DNA of 64,000 nucleotides from Nostoc sp. UHCC 0302 (GCF_038096175.1 NZ_CP151099.1:4879484-4943483), one strand, 5' to 3'; shown: positions 43,930-52,927, counted from the stretch's first letter. The notes: generated by a model from the sequence alone, not told the origin. A program made the numbers and translations.

Positions 43930-43954
43930 AAGTGGCATGATACAAGTGCCACTT
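43930..43954. promoter_or_regulatory. Candidate operator of the MocR/PdxR-type regulator
   Basis: AAGTGGCA and TGCCACTT are perfect 8-bp arms with a 9-nt spacer. A related half-site, AGTCCACTTT, follows from about 43970. The pair begins 18 nt before the PNPOx-like start codon and lies within the divergent promoter region, as expected for MocR proteins, which bind combinations of inverted and direct repeats. Confidence 0.5.
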
Positions 43955-44047
43955 TTTTATTGAAGTACCAGTCCACTTTGTTTAAAGAAAATATTACTTT
44001 CTGTTGGTGTTTCTATAGTTCTTCACTGTTGCGATCGCATTTCTACT

Positions 44048-45514
44048 ATGGACTTTGTAATTAATATCGACTCGCAAGCAGCTTTACCATTGCATCGCCA
44101 AGTTTATGAGGAACTGCGACGAGCAATTTTGTCAGGAAGATTAGCGCCAGGACAACGGCTACCTTCGACGCGATCACTTTCTCAGTCTCTTGGTATCTCT
44201 CGCGCTACTGTCACCCAAAGCTATGAGCAATTGTTGAGTGAGGGTTATCTAGAAACAACAAGAGGTTCGGGGACGTTTGTTTGTCACCAAATCCCCGATG
44301 ATTTATTAGGCACTGCACCTATTGAGTCAATACCTCAAGTAGCTAGTTCATCAATAGCTTTATCAGCCTATGGTGAAAGTTTGACAGACTCTTCACTATT
44401 TCGCCTCCCAGAACCAGAAGCACAGATTAGCTTAAGTTACGGACGACCAGCTTTTGACAAGTTTCCGATAGACTTGTGGCGCAAGTTGCTATCTCGTCAT
44501 TGTTGCAATAGTCCAGATGTACTGGATTATACTAATAATTCAATGGGATATCGACCGCTACGGGAGGCGATCGCTTCTTATCTTGCTCGCTCTAGAGCGG
44601 TAAAGTGTAATGCTGAACAAATTATCATTATTGGTGGTTCCCAGCAAGGACTTGATTTAATCACACGCCTGCTAATTAACCGCGGTGACTGGATTGCTGT
44701 AGAAGAACCAGGCTATTTAGGAGCGCGACGGGCTTTTTTAGCGCAGGGAGCTTGTTTATTCCCTGTATCTGTGGATAATTCGGGTTTAATCGTTAGCAAC
44801 CTGACGACAAGTACAACCCCAAAAATTAAGCTAATCTACGTCACGCCATCTCACCAATTCCCTACAGGGGCTTTGCTATCTCTTCCCCGCAGATTAGAAC
44901 TACTGGCTTGGGCGCAGAACTCAGGAGTAATGATTATTGAAGATGACTATGATAGCGAGTATCGTTATGGTGAGCGTCCCATCCCTGCGTTGCAAGGATT
45001 AGATCAAGGTAACTCAGTTATCTATGTTGGCACATTCTCTAAGGTACTTTTCCCGGCTTTGCGTCTGGGTTATCTAGTAATACCAGACAATTTGGTAGAT
45101 GTATTTACCCGCGCCAAATGGCTGGCGGATCGTCAATCTAGTTTATTAGAACAACATGCCCTCACAGATTTTATTACTGAAGGACATTTAGAACGGCATA
45201 TTCGACGGATGCGATCGCTCTATGGCCAACGGCGGCAAACCTTGGTGCAGTCTCTAATTTACCATTTCGCTGATCAAGTCAAAATTCTAGGTGAAAATGC
45301 CGGAATGCACTTGATGGTAAAAATGCATACAACATTAAGCAATGAGGAAATAGTCCAACGCGCTGCACAGGTTGGCGTAGGCATTACTGCTGCTCATCCC
45401 TACTATTTAAAGACAAGCCCTAGTCGTGAATTTGTCTTAGGTTACGCGGAACTAAATGAGCAACAAATTCAGGAAGGAGTGCGCCGACTTGCTCAGATTT
45501 TCAACAATGCATAG
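44048..45514 (+). CDS. MocR/PdxR-family regulator (GntR HTH fused to aminotransferase fold)
   Basis: A 488-residue regulator. Residues about 12-78 are a GntR-type winged helix (LHRQVYEELRRAILSG, then QSLGISRATVTQSYEQL). Residues about 115-485 are a type I aminotransferase fold with a PLP-binding Lys at K332 (GTFSKVLFPALRLGY) and the EDDYDSEYRY segment carrying the Asp that contacts the pyridine nitrogen. Such proteins use PLP as effector and usually control divergent genes. The divergent gene here is a PNPOx-like gene, not pdxST, so the target pathway may be amine or vitamin B6 related. Confidence 0.93.
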   Translation: MDFVINIDSQAALPLHRQVYEELRRAILSGRLAPGQRLPSTRSLSQSLGISRATVTQSYEQLLSEGYLETTRGSGTFVCHQIPDDLLGTAPIESIPQVASSSIALSAYGESLTDSSLFRLPEPEAQISLSYGRPAFDKFPIDLWRKLLSRHCCNSPDVLDYTNNSMGYRPLREAIASYLARSRAVKCNAEQIIIIGGSQQGLDLITRLLINRGDWIAVEEPGYLGARRAFLAQGACLFPVSVDNSGLIVSNLTTSTTPKIKLIYVTPSHQFPTGALLSLPRRLELLAWAQNSGVMIIEDDYDSEYRYGERPIPALQGLDQGNSVIYVGTFSKVLFPALRLGYLVIPDNLVDVFTRAKWLADRQSSLLEQHALTDFITEGHLERHIRRMRSLYGQRRQTLVQSLIYHFADQVKILGENAGMHLMVKMHTTLSNEEIVQRAAQVGVGITAAHPYYLKTSPSREFVLGYAELNEQQIQEGVRRLAQIFNNA

Positions 45515-45714
45515 TAAAGTGCTGTTAGCGGTAGCAGGACGTTTAGCCCGTGCTGAGTAAAAACCTAGTTACTACCCTACGGGAAGCCGCTACTCTTCGA
45601 GAACGCTTCGCGAATGCGTCTACAAGGATTTGAGCAATTAACACTGTCCTAACCTATATGACTACGGCTATACAATTGACAATTGACAGTTAATAAGTAC
45701 CTCTCACTTCAAGA

Positions 45715-46071
45715 GCTACGGTGTACACACAAGTACTTTCGTTCACAACACAAGTCTTTTTGTTCACAACACAAGTACTTTCGTTCACAACACAAGTCTT
45801 TTCGTTCACAACACAAGTACTTTGGTTCACAACACAAGTCTTTTCGTTCACAACACAAGTCTTTTCATTCACAACACAAGTCTTTTCATTCACAACGCAA
45901 GTCTTTTCGTTCACAACACAAGTCTTTTCGTTCACAACACAAGTCTTTTCGTTCACAACACAAGTCTTTTTTGAGCTTTTGAGAGAATGAAACAGCTTTG
46001 CTTTTCAAGAGGGGTTGGGCGGATTAAAAGTCTGTTGAGCTACTCTAAAAGACTTGTGTGTACACGGTAGC
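45715..46071. mobile_element. MITE-like element B, 357 bp, carrying tandem array 4
   Basis: The left end GCTACGGTGTACACACAAGT and right end (46051-46071) are inverted repeats of about 20 bp and match element A at 13858-14025. The interior is mostly a 21-bp tandem array, then about 80 nt of unique sequence. There is no transposase. Flanks show no obvious target duplication. Confidence 0.75.
45727..45972. repeat. Tandem array 4, 21-bp period, about 11.7 copies
   Basis: Eleven full units of ACACAAGTCTTTTCGTTCAC (plus A) and a 15-nt remnant. The first unit starts within the left terminal repeat of element B: its ACACAAGTAC is also the inner end of the terminal repeat. Variation is at the two positions after AAGT and near TTCGTT. 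Confidence 0.93.
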
Positions 46072-46186
46072 ACTCCAAGGGAGAGGATTGCTCAAAGGTT
46101 CAACAATGGACAGTGGATAGTCGACAGTTGAAAGTTGACAGTTGATAAAAAGAATTACTGATTAGAGATTATTTATAAAGTAAATC

Positions 46187-47339
46187 TTAAGTAGGGGAGG
46201 CAAAAAGCGGTGTGGATGTTCCTCCTGCTTTATTGCCGTTGAACTCCTCCCAAATTTCTAACGACGTAGTAGATGAATACCAACCACCAAAAAACCCTTT
46301 ACGTTCGGCTGCTAGTTCCTGCCAACGTTTTGTAAATTCATTCTTGAGATTGAAAATCAGCAGAGTATTTGTTTGCAACGAGTCTTTATACAACTGTAGC
46401 TTTTTAGCCTCTACTTGAGCGCTATCATTTGCAACTGGCTCAGTCTTTGCTTGTTTTTCCGTAAGTTCTGCATTGGCTTTATAGACTGGTTTCACGCGAT
46501 AGAGGGTTTGATTGCTCCCGAAGCGAGTTGTCCAAGCAATATCATCAGGTTTAGTAAAAGCTGCCCCTTGAGTCAGTGTAATACGTGCAGGGGTATTTGC
46601 TAATGCAGCGATCGCCTCTTGTATTTTGGCTTGAGTAGCATAAACATTCATCTTATCTACCATAACGATATTGCCGCCGTCTGAAACTTTTCCTGGCGCA
46701 AGTGCGGCATCATTTTCGATATAGCGTTGAATAACAAATGGGACGGGGGTAAATTCACTCTTGCCTAAAACCGAGTTACTAACCGCATCTTTTTGCAGGC
46801 TCAAACCACCTATTTGCTTCTTCTCTATCACATTTGTTTCTTCCTGCAAACCTTGAGCATTATCAAGCGTCTGTTCTGGTTCAACTCTCTGCTTCTGTGG
46901 TTGATGAATCTGTTGCACCACCTGACGCACTGTCTCATCTGCCTCTTGCTCATACTGAATCCCCAGGCTTACCTAGAGTCAGCTTTGTTTGGATTCCTAT
47001 TGGGGTTTCAGGTCTTCTTACAGAAATATTGGCAAAGTTATGTCCAAATTGAGAAGCCTGTCCCAGTCTCGAAGTCAATAATCCATCCATCTTAGCTTGC
47101 AATATACTAAGACTTTCCTTTCCCTCTGGCGTAATCGTGCCATACTTCGCTTGGATCTCAAGTTTTGTTGCTGCTATCTTTTGCTGCTGAAACGCTTCAT
47201 TCTCTATATCCTTTTTTGTCTTGGGTGCAACTGACGCTTTTTGTGTTTGGATACCAAAAGGTCTAGGCGCAAGCCGAGAGGTTTTTTCTGGTGTTGAGGA
47301 ATTGAAAAGGATAGATTTATGAGCTTTTGGCAATTTCAT
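46187..47339 (-). pseudogene. Frameshifted gene resembling N-terminal regions of eCIS-associated (DUF4157-type) proteins
   Basis: Two adjacent minus-strand frames belong to one gene of about 383 codons. The first (47339 to 46950) ends IQTKLTLGKPGDSV and stops. The continuation YEQEADETVRQVVQQIHQP is in another frame and leads into the second segment, ending at 46187. LT.G.PGD.YEQEAD is the well-known start of eCIS-core/DUF4157-type regions of proteins loaded on contractile injection systems. One missing base near 46953-46956 explains the break. The C-terminal part (about 230 residues, with many Lys/Glu and EEFNGNKAGG near the end) is unrecognised. No HExxH protease motif is present, so the DUF4157 core itself seems degenerate. 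Confidence 0.65.
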
Positions 47340-47986
47340 CTTCCACCTTGTTTAAATAAAAGATTCAAATCCGAAATATATTGACTAAATACCAAGTAAG
47401 TCAGTGTAAATATTTATTTTAATAAAGCAGGAGACACAGACAAATTCGAGATGAGGTTTTGTGTTGGGTATAAGAGAATATTTACTGACAGGTAGATAAA
47501 ATATACAGAAAAGCTTACCCGATAAAGACTATTTGATTATCCCACTTTGGTACATCAACTGCTATAAGTTATGAATCTAGAGATGCATAGTACAATTCCT
47601 CTTGATATCACGTCTGGTTAAAGACTTATCATTAAGAACGCAAAAGAGCAGAAGAGGGAATTTTAAAGTTTTTGCACCGATGTAAAAATGAGAACTAATT
47701 AAGCAGACATGATATGAGAGGACTGAAGCTGAATGGCACGCTTGAAAAGCTAAAATCCATGAATCAAGCTCTTTGTTGGGGGCAGGGTGTGGGGTGTAGT
47801 CAGAAACTAAGAAAAATAGAATGGAAGTGCAAACATTAATAAACTTCTTGATCACTACACCCCACACCCTACACCCCACACCCAAAAGTCTTATAAATAA
47901 TAGGTTTGCCGTTATCTTAGTGCCATTCGACTAAAGCTATCTCGTACTACAAACGAAACGTGAGTTCTGAATTAAACTGTTTTCTC
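47340..47986. other. 0.65-kb intergenic region
   Basis: Divergent spacer between the frameshifted gene and the PLP-enzyme gene. It includes a palindromic pair of GGTGTGGGGTG and CACCCCACACCC low-complexity tracts (about 47783-47882) that could form a long hairpin. There is no convincing gene. Confidence 0.5.
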
Positions 47987-48940
47987 ATGTCGTCAATCTT
48001 TCTCCCTCCTCCCACACAGCAAATCAATAACGCAATCACCCACCACGCTGGTGTTGACCTGCACGTGCTACGCCTTGACTTGATGCACCCGTGGGTTAAT
48101 GGTAATAAGTGGTTCAAGCTGAAGTACAACCTCTTAGAGGCTAAACAGAAAAATTTGACGACGCTGCTAACTTTTGGGGGCGCTTATTCCAATCACATCT
48201 ATGCAACCGCAGCCGCCGGTAATCTTTTTGGATTCCGGACGATTGGTGTAATACGGGGGGAGGAAAAACTACCGCTCAACTCCACACTGACTTTCGCTGT
48301 ACAACAGGGTATGCAACTTGTGTACATTAATCGTGAGGCATATCGACAGCGTAACACAGCAGCACTAGAAGAAGACCTACGCCAACGCTTTGGAGAGGTT
48401 TTTATTATTCCTGAAGGGGGTAGTAACCTAAATGGTGTGCGCGGCTGCACGGAGATAGTTAAGGAAGCGGCAGCATTTGATACTATATGTGTGGCTTGCG
48501 GTACAGCTACTACATTAGCTGGTATTGTACTTTCACTGCATAAAGGGCAGCGATCGCTTGCTTTCCCCGTTTTAAAAGGTGGAGCCTTTCTCGCACCGGA
48601 AATAGAAAAACTGCTGAAGAATTACCTCGTTTCTGATTTACCCTCACCAAATAGCTATCCGGGAGACTGGGAACTAGTCTGTGATTACCACTTTGGCGGC
48701 TATGCCAAGGTCAACCATGAGCTAATACAGTTCAGACAACAGTTTGCACAGAGGCACGGTATACCCCTTGATTACGTGTATACCGCTAAAATGTTTTATG
48801 GGGTGATGGATTTGCTACACCAGGGATTTTTTCGCCGAGGCGATCGCCTCTTGTTGGTACACACTGGCGGCTTGCAGGGCAATATCGGCATAGAGGAACG
48901 GTTAGAAAGGTTTCAGAATCTAGCTCAACCTGAAAATTAA
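47987..48940 (+). CDS. PLP-dependent ACC deaminase/D-cysteine desulfhydrase family protein
   Basis: A fold-type II PLP enzyme of about 317 residues. The PLP Lys lies in NGNKWFKLKYNL (K41 or K44 with this start), followed by LLTFGGAYSNHIYATAAAG, where Ser/Asn contact the substrate carboxylate, and VACGTATTLAGIV, which binds the phosphate. The family includes D-cysteine desulfhydrase and 1-aminocyclopropane-1-carboxylate deaminase. I cannot decide which; the deaminase-specific Tyr residues are not evident. An in-frame GTG at 47960 is an alternative start. Neither start has a clear ribosome binding site. Confidence 0.88.
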   Translation: MSSIFLPPPTQQINNAITHHAGVDLHVLRLDLMHPWVNGNKWFKLKYNLLEAKQKNLTTLLTFGGAYSNHIYATAAAGNLFGFRTIGVIRGEEKLPLNSTLTFAVQQGMQLVYINREAYRQRNTAALEEDLRQRFGEVFIIPEGGSNLNGVRGCTEIVKEAAAFDTICVACGTATTLAGIVLSLHKGQRSLAFPVLKGGAFLAPEIEKLLKNYLVSDLPSPNSYPGDWELVCDYHFGGYAKVNHELIQFRQQFAQRHGIPLDYVYTAKMFYGVMDLLHQGFFRRGDRLLLVHTGGLQGNIGIEERLERFQNLAQPEN

Positions 48941-48950
48941 ATTAGTAAAG

Positions 48951-49607
48951 TTATTTTGTTGCAACGCCGATAATGTGAGGACTAACAATCGGCAATGGCA
49001 CTTCAAAGTACTCATAATTCACGCTGGTAAAACCAGCGTTTTCTAGCGCTAGTTTAATTTCTCTATCTGGTTGACAACCATCACTTAGCACTTTCCAAAC
49101 AGGGCTAATTGTACTTTGCACCTGTCGGAGAAAAGTACCATGCGGTGCAGCAACGTGTTCAATAAATAAAAAGCGTCCACCTGGTTTAAGAACTCTTAAA
49201 ACTGCCTGTAATGTATAAGCTATATTTTGAACTGAACACAATACTAAAGTACTAACAACAGCATCTATACTGTTATCTTCAGCATCTATCCATTCAGCAG
49301 CACCGTTGCGGATATCAATATTTAAACCTAGTCTTTCTGCTTCTTTGTGAAGATAGGGATGCATATATGGGTTTGGCTCAATTCCTATCCAGTGAATATC
49401 TTTAGGGTAGTAGGATAGGTTTGGGCCAGTTCCTGGGCCGATTTCTAATACTTTACCGTGGAGATTGGCAAAAAGAGAGCGTTTGCGATCGCCTACAAAT
49501 TTATTATAGGTATTACTACCTTTAGCCATCACCCAGGGAAAGAGACGTTTACTAAAGTTGCCACAAATATGATTTGATGATTCTCCACGAATTTGGCTTA
49601 CAGTCAT
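48951..49607 (-). CDS. Class I SAM-dependent methyltransferase
   Basis: A 218-residue Rossmann-fold methyltransferase. Motif I VLEIGPGTGPNLSYY lies near residues 53-67, then IGIEPNPYMHPYL, DAVVSTLVLCSV (motif II) and LRVLKPGGRFLFIEHVAAPHGT (motif III). The layout resembles METTL7-type small-molecule methyltransferases. It converges with the PLP-enzyme gene with only 10 nt between stops. Substrate is unknown. Confidence 0.9.
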   Translation of the reverse strand: MTVSQIRGESSNHICGNFSKRLFPWVMAKGSNTYNKFVGDRKRSLFANLHGKVLEIGPGTGPNLSYYPKDIHWIGIEPNPYMHPYLHKEAERLGLNIDIRNGAAEWIDAEDNSIDAVVSTLVLCSVQNIAYTLQAVLRVLKPGGRFLFIEHVAAPHGTFLRQVQSTISPVWKVLSDGCQPDREIKLALENAGFTSVNYEYFEVPLPIVSPHIIGVATK

Positions 49608-50143
49608 TATCTACTTCCTAGCTTTTGATGCTATAAATTGGTGTGCCAAGCAACCATGTATAAGATCAAGGTATGACAGGTTGTATTTGTTGTACTTCCC
49701 CCAGTCGACTCACCTGATTGGGTGATATTAATTATTAGGCTGACTTTAAGGGGAGCCAGCGCCGTGAGCGGCTTACCGCAGGATAGAAATAAGAGTTTGA
49801 GTGAATTATTGCATACAGCAGATTTCAAGTTGATGAAGTACACAATATAGGTCTCATGGTTACTGAGCGTACTTGTACTGAGCGCAGCCGAAGTAGCCAC
49901 CGGAATTATTTTCAGATATGCTGATATCGAGATTGACATTAAAATCCCAAATTAAACCCAAAAAATAAAAATCCAAGGCTGCTTAAATTTCATTTAAATG
50001 ATTTTAAAAGTATGTTTTATGAGTACAAAAATAACAAAGAGCGTTCCGCAATTGGCAACGCTCTTTCTACATAAATTCTCTTAAGATAATATGAATTTAA
50101 GTTGGAAATGTTTAGTCAGGAAAATACCAGCTATCTGGCAAAC
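49608..50143. other. 0.54-kb intergenic region with dispersed repeats
   Basis: Contains the second copy (49813-49870) of the 58-nt repeat also present at 7283-7340, followed by TACTGAGCGCAGCCGAAGTA-type motifs. CAACGCTCTTTCTAC near 50057 and GAGCGTTCCGCAATTGG just before it form an imperfect hairpin that may end the 86-aa gene transcript. No gene is seen. Confidence 0.5.
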
Positions 50144-50404
50144 TTAGGCATGAAGGTTGGCTTGTTCTTGCAACCACGGATCTATTGGTTGTCCATCTTT
50201 TCGCCGCAATTCAATTTCCACTGCTATCACTTCTTTTGAACCAGGGGGGGCTGGCTTTTGATGGAAAACAATATCATAATCTAGGGGATTGTGATTTCGT
50301 TCTTTCAACCATTCTTGCACCTTGGTTGTGGCAAAAAATGATTGCCCTTGCTCAAACATTCGGGTAATCTGCATTTGTAGCGTGTAGGGATTTATACGAC
50401 CCAT
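50144..50404 (-). CDS. Small conserved cyanobacterial protein, 86 aa
   Basis: An 86-residue soluble protein (start MGRINPYTLQMQI). It has no recognised domain. The pattern of a helical N-terminal half followed by strands (VIAVEIELRRKDG) is typical of small conserved hypothetical proteins in Nostocales. It is isolated, with an intergenic region on each side. Function unknown. Confidence 0.65.
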   Translation of the reverse strand: MGRINPYTLQMQITRMFEQGQSFFATTKVQEWLKERNHNPLDYDIVFHQKPAPPGSKEVIAVEIELRRKDGQPIDPWLQEQANLHA

Positions 50405-50709
50405 TTTCTACCGCCTTTGTAAAGTAATTTAAAGTTAGAGCATATCCTACTCTATGTTATACCTGCTCTCCTATTCAACAGCTATGATTGTCTCTAACCA
50501 GAAAACGGTAACGCAACTTAGTATGAGATGAAGACAAACCGCTGTAGTGGTTCGGCAAACCTCATAGCCTATAGTTGATGAGTAGCAGTCAAAGTTAATG
50601 TCACTCAAGGAAAAGTTGGAAAATCTCCTGAGTAGGGGAAACTGTAATACAAAACTTCTCAAGTGTCCTTTAGAATCGTAGCTAGAAAGCAAATAAAGGA
50701 GCCACCAGG
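50405..50709. other. Divergent promoter region
   Basis: Spacer of 305 nt between the 86-aa gene and the DUF4870 gene. AAAGGAG at 50695-50701 is the ribosome binding site of the latter. No gene or obvious repeat is present. Confidence 0.4.
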
Positions 50710-51084
50710 ATGCAAGTTACATACGATTCTGATAAGCGGAAATTGCTATCATCTCTGTGTCATGGGGCGATTTTCTTGAGTACAACATTGTTTTCGATTG
50801 GGATTCCAATCGTAATTAACTTAATTTCTGATGACCCTGTTGTTAAAAGTAACGCGAAAGAATCGATTAATTTTCACTTCAATGTTTGGTTTTGGGCAAC
50901 TGTAATTGGAGTCCCAGTCGGGATTTTATCTTGGATAACTTTTGGCATTGGTGGAATTTTATTCTTCCCCATTATTGCGCTTGGCTTTGCACTACACTGG
51001 GGACTGACTATTTGGGCGCTGTTGCACTGTTTAAGCAAGCCTGATGAACCGTTCCGTTATCCGTTTATTTTTCGACTGCTCTAA
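50710..51084 (+). CDS. DUF4870 domain small membrane protein
   Basis: A 124-residue protein with three probable membrane segments: residues about 17-38, 57-80 and 82-105. The segment KSNAKESINFHFNVWFW is the hallmark of DUF4870, whose members are small integral membrane proteins of unknown function. A good ribosome binding site (AAAGGAG) precedes the ATG. A strong terminator follows 33 nt after the stop, so the gene is monocistronic. Confidence 0.88.
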   Translation: MQVTYDSDKRKLLSSLCHGAIFLSTTLFSIGIPIVINLISDDPVVKSNAKESINFHFNVWFWATVIGVPVGILSWITFGIGGILFFPIIALGFALHWGLTIWALLHCLSKPDEPFRYPFIFRLL

Positions 51085-51117
51085 GTTGTAGTAACTGTGT
51101 ATAAAGATTTCTTATAA

Positions 51118-51149
51118 AAAAAAGGGATTAAGATAATAATCCCTTTTTT
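51118..51149 (+). terminator. Intrinsic terminator after the DUF4870 gene
   Basis: AAAAAAGGGATTA and TAATCCCTTTTTT form a 13-bp perfect stem with a 6-nt loop and a run of T at the end. This is the clearest plus-strand intrinsic terminator in the window. Confidence 0.88.
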
Positions 51150-51682
51150 ACTAGACTTATTACATAAATATTTTGGCATCGCTGAATGATTTGAGAATCT
51201 GGTACTCTTCAAGCTCGATAATTGTTGTTAACTTAACTTTGTCAGCTTGAAAAGCGCTTTAGAGGAAGACAAGTTAAAAAAATCTATCTTAATAGGTATT
51301 AAGAGGGGTTTAGCAAACAATTAGGGCTACTTTTGATTTTTATAAAGCTTGACATTATTTGAAATATTGATTAATCGCAGTAGAAAATCCACAGTTTTAT
51401 GAGTCTGCAATTAAAGTCTTAATTTCAATTAGTTAACATCCTACTAAAGTAGTGTTAAATTTACTTAGGTGCTAAAATAGTTACTACATAGATTTTGTAA
51501 AATTGAGATGCCTATAAAGGTATCGCATAAATGAATTAAAGGGCTGACCATGAAACTACCCCAGCGTAAACCCGAAATTTGGTGAATATCACTGTCTCAA
51601 GTACTGGGAAACCAAACGGCAGTTAATTCTTTCCCTTAACCAAACTCTGAATGGTCAGTAATTTAAAAGGTAGATACGCCAA
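51150..51682. other. 0.53-kb intergenic region upstream of the Ser/Thr kinase
   Basis: AT-rich region without an evident gene. GCTGACCAT near 51543 and ATGGTCAGT near 51652 are complementary and about 100 nt apart, just before the kinase gene. They could form a 5'-leader stem, though no known riboswitch is recognisable. Confidence 0.35.
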
Positions 51683-52927
51683 ATGCGTCAGTATCCTCTC
51701 ATCAGAAAAACACTTCGGAATCGCTACGAGACTGTAACACTGCTGGGGAGCAGAGGATCTGGCAATACCTACTTGTTATTAGGTGGAATACGCAACAAGC
51801 ATCAGTATCCTTTGATAAAAAAAACACTGCGGAATCGCTTTAAGATAGTCAAGTTGTTGGGCAAGGGTGGATCTGGTGATACCTATTTAGCGATCGACTT
51901 AGATTTACCAGGGCAACCTCATTGTGTTGTCAAACATTTCCAACCAAAAGATCCTAATCCTGCTGTTGTGCCGATCGCTAAAAGCCTATTTGCCAGAGAA
52001 GCAGAAGTTTTATATCATTTAGGCAACGATCACTACCAAATTCCTAGACTGTTTGCCCATTTTGATGAAGATGGAGATTTCTATTTAGTCCAGGAATTTA
52101 TTGATGGTCATGACCTGACTCAAGAAATACTTCCAGGTCAACGTCTGAATGAAAATACAGTATTTAATCTCTTGAAAGAGATCCTGGAAGTGTTGGTTTT
52201 TGTCCACAAGCACAAAATCATCCACCGGGATATCAAACCCCAAAACTTAATGCGGCGACACTCTGATCACAAGATTGTACTGATAGATTTTGGAAGTATT
52301 AAGAAAGTCAGTAGTCTGGCAGGTAACCTAACAATTGCTGTTGGTACTCCTGGTTATATGCCGAGTGAACAGGCTAAGGGAAAGCCCAAACTTTCCAGTG
52401 ATATCTATGCAGTAGGCATGATAGGCATTCAAGCCTTGACAGGTTTAACGCCTGAAGAACTACCAGAAGATCCCAACACTGGAGAAGTTATCTGGCGTGA
52501 CAAGGTGCAAGTAAGCGACGCTTTTGCAGATGTTTTAGATACAATGGTTCGCGAACGCTATAGTCAGCGTTACCAATCAGCTGTAGAAGCATTGCAAGCA
52601 CTGGTTTCTGTTCCATTATTGTCATCTTCCTCACTATCTATTAGCAATAACAATGATGTTAATGACTCTTTGTTAGTATATAGAAATTTTATTTTGCTGT
52701 TGGGGATCGGTTTAGGCACAATCACTAGTGTAGTGATAATGATTTTAATTTATACATTTTTTCAAGCTAGTACATCACCTCCTAATCAACCTACTCCAAT
52801 AAATAACTTTATAGAAAAATTTTTCAACTCTAAGTTAACTAATGTGAATGAGCAAGTAGCCAAATTAACAGCCTACAAAGAAGTCTGCAAAGGGAATTGC
52901 TTAATTAAAAAGACTACTAACAACTAA
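51683..52927 (+). CDS. Membrane-anchored Ser/Thr protein kinase with duplicated N-terminal segment
   Basis: A 414-residue eukaryotic-type kinase. The full catalytic set is present: glycine loop GKGGSGDTYLA, Lys in CVVKHF, HRDIKPQNL with D183, LIDFGSI, and GTPGYMPSEQ. A membrane segment lies near residues 338-362, with a short extracytoplasmic tail ending in a Cys pair. The N-terminus contains the start of the kinase twice: QYPLIRKTLRNRYETVTLLG and QYPLIKKTLRNRFKIVKLLG lie 38 codons apart. The first copy has a degraded loop (GSRGSGNTYLLL) and is probably a partial in-frame duplication. A PstS-like gene follows on the same strand. Confidence 0.92.
   Translation: MRQYPLIRKTLRNRYETVTLLGSRGSGNTYLLLGGIRNKHQYPLIKKTLRNRFKIVKLLGKGGSGDTYLAIDLDLPGQPHCVVKHFQPKDPNPAVVPIAKSLFAREAEVLYHLGNDHYQIPRLFAHFDEDGDFYLVQEFIDGHDLTQEILPGQRLNENTVFNLLKEILEVLVFVHKHKIIHRDIKPQNLMRRHSDHKIVLIDFGSIKKVSSLAGNLTIAVGTPGYMPSEQAKGKPKLSSDIYAVGMIGIQALTGLTPEELPEDPNTGEVIWRDKVQVSDAFADVLDTMVRERYSQRYQSAVEALQALVSVPLLSSSSLSISNNNDVNDSLLVYRNFILLLGIGLGTITSVVIMILIYTFFQASTSPPNQPTPINNFIEKFFNSKLTNVNEQVAKLTAYKEVCKGNCLIKKTTNN

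Larger units (their letters stand above)
45515..46186. other. 0.67-kb intergenic region with MITE-like element B
   Basis: Contains a Nostoc palindromic repeat near 45575-45625 (GAAGCCGCTACTCTTCGAGA), the MITE-like element with tandem array 4 (45715-46071) and short GACAGTTGA repeats near 46120-46145. The reading frames across the array come from its period being a multiple of three and are not genes. Confidence 0.65.

Noticed and set aside
13554-45972. CRISPR arrays
   Set aside because: All four arrays are head-to-tail repeats without spacers, the unit is 21 bp, and no cas gene is in the window.
45683-45990. Three overlapping frames across array 4
   Set aside because: Same cause: a 21-bp unit without internal stops. 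All three phases cannot be real genes and the DNA is a MITE-like element.
47577-47885. Possible 102-aa minus-strand gene
   Set aside because: Begins in a GGTGTGGGGTG low-complexity tract and has no recognisable sequence pattern.
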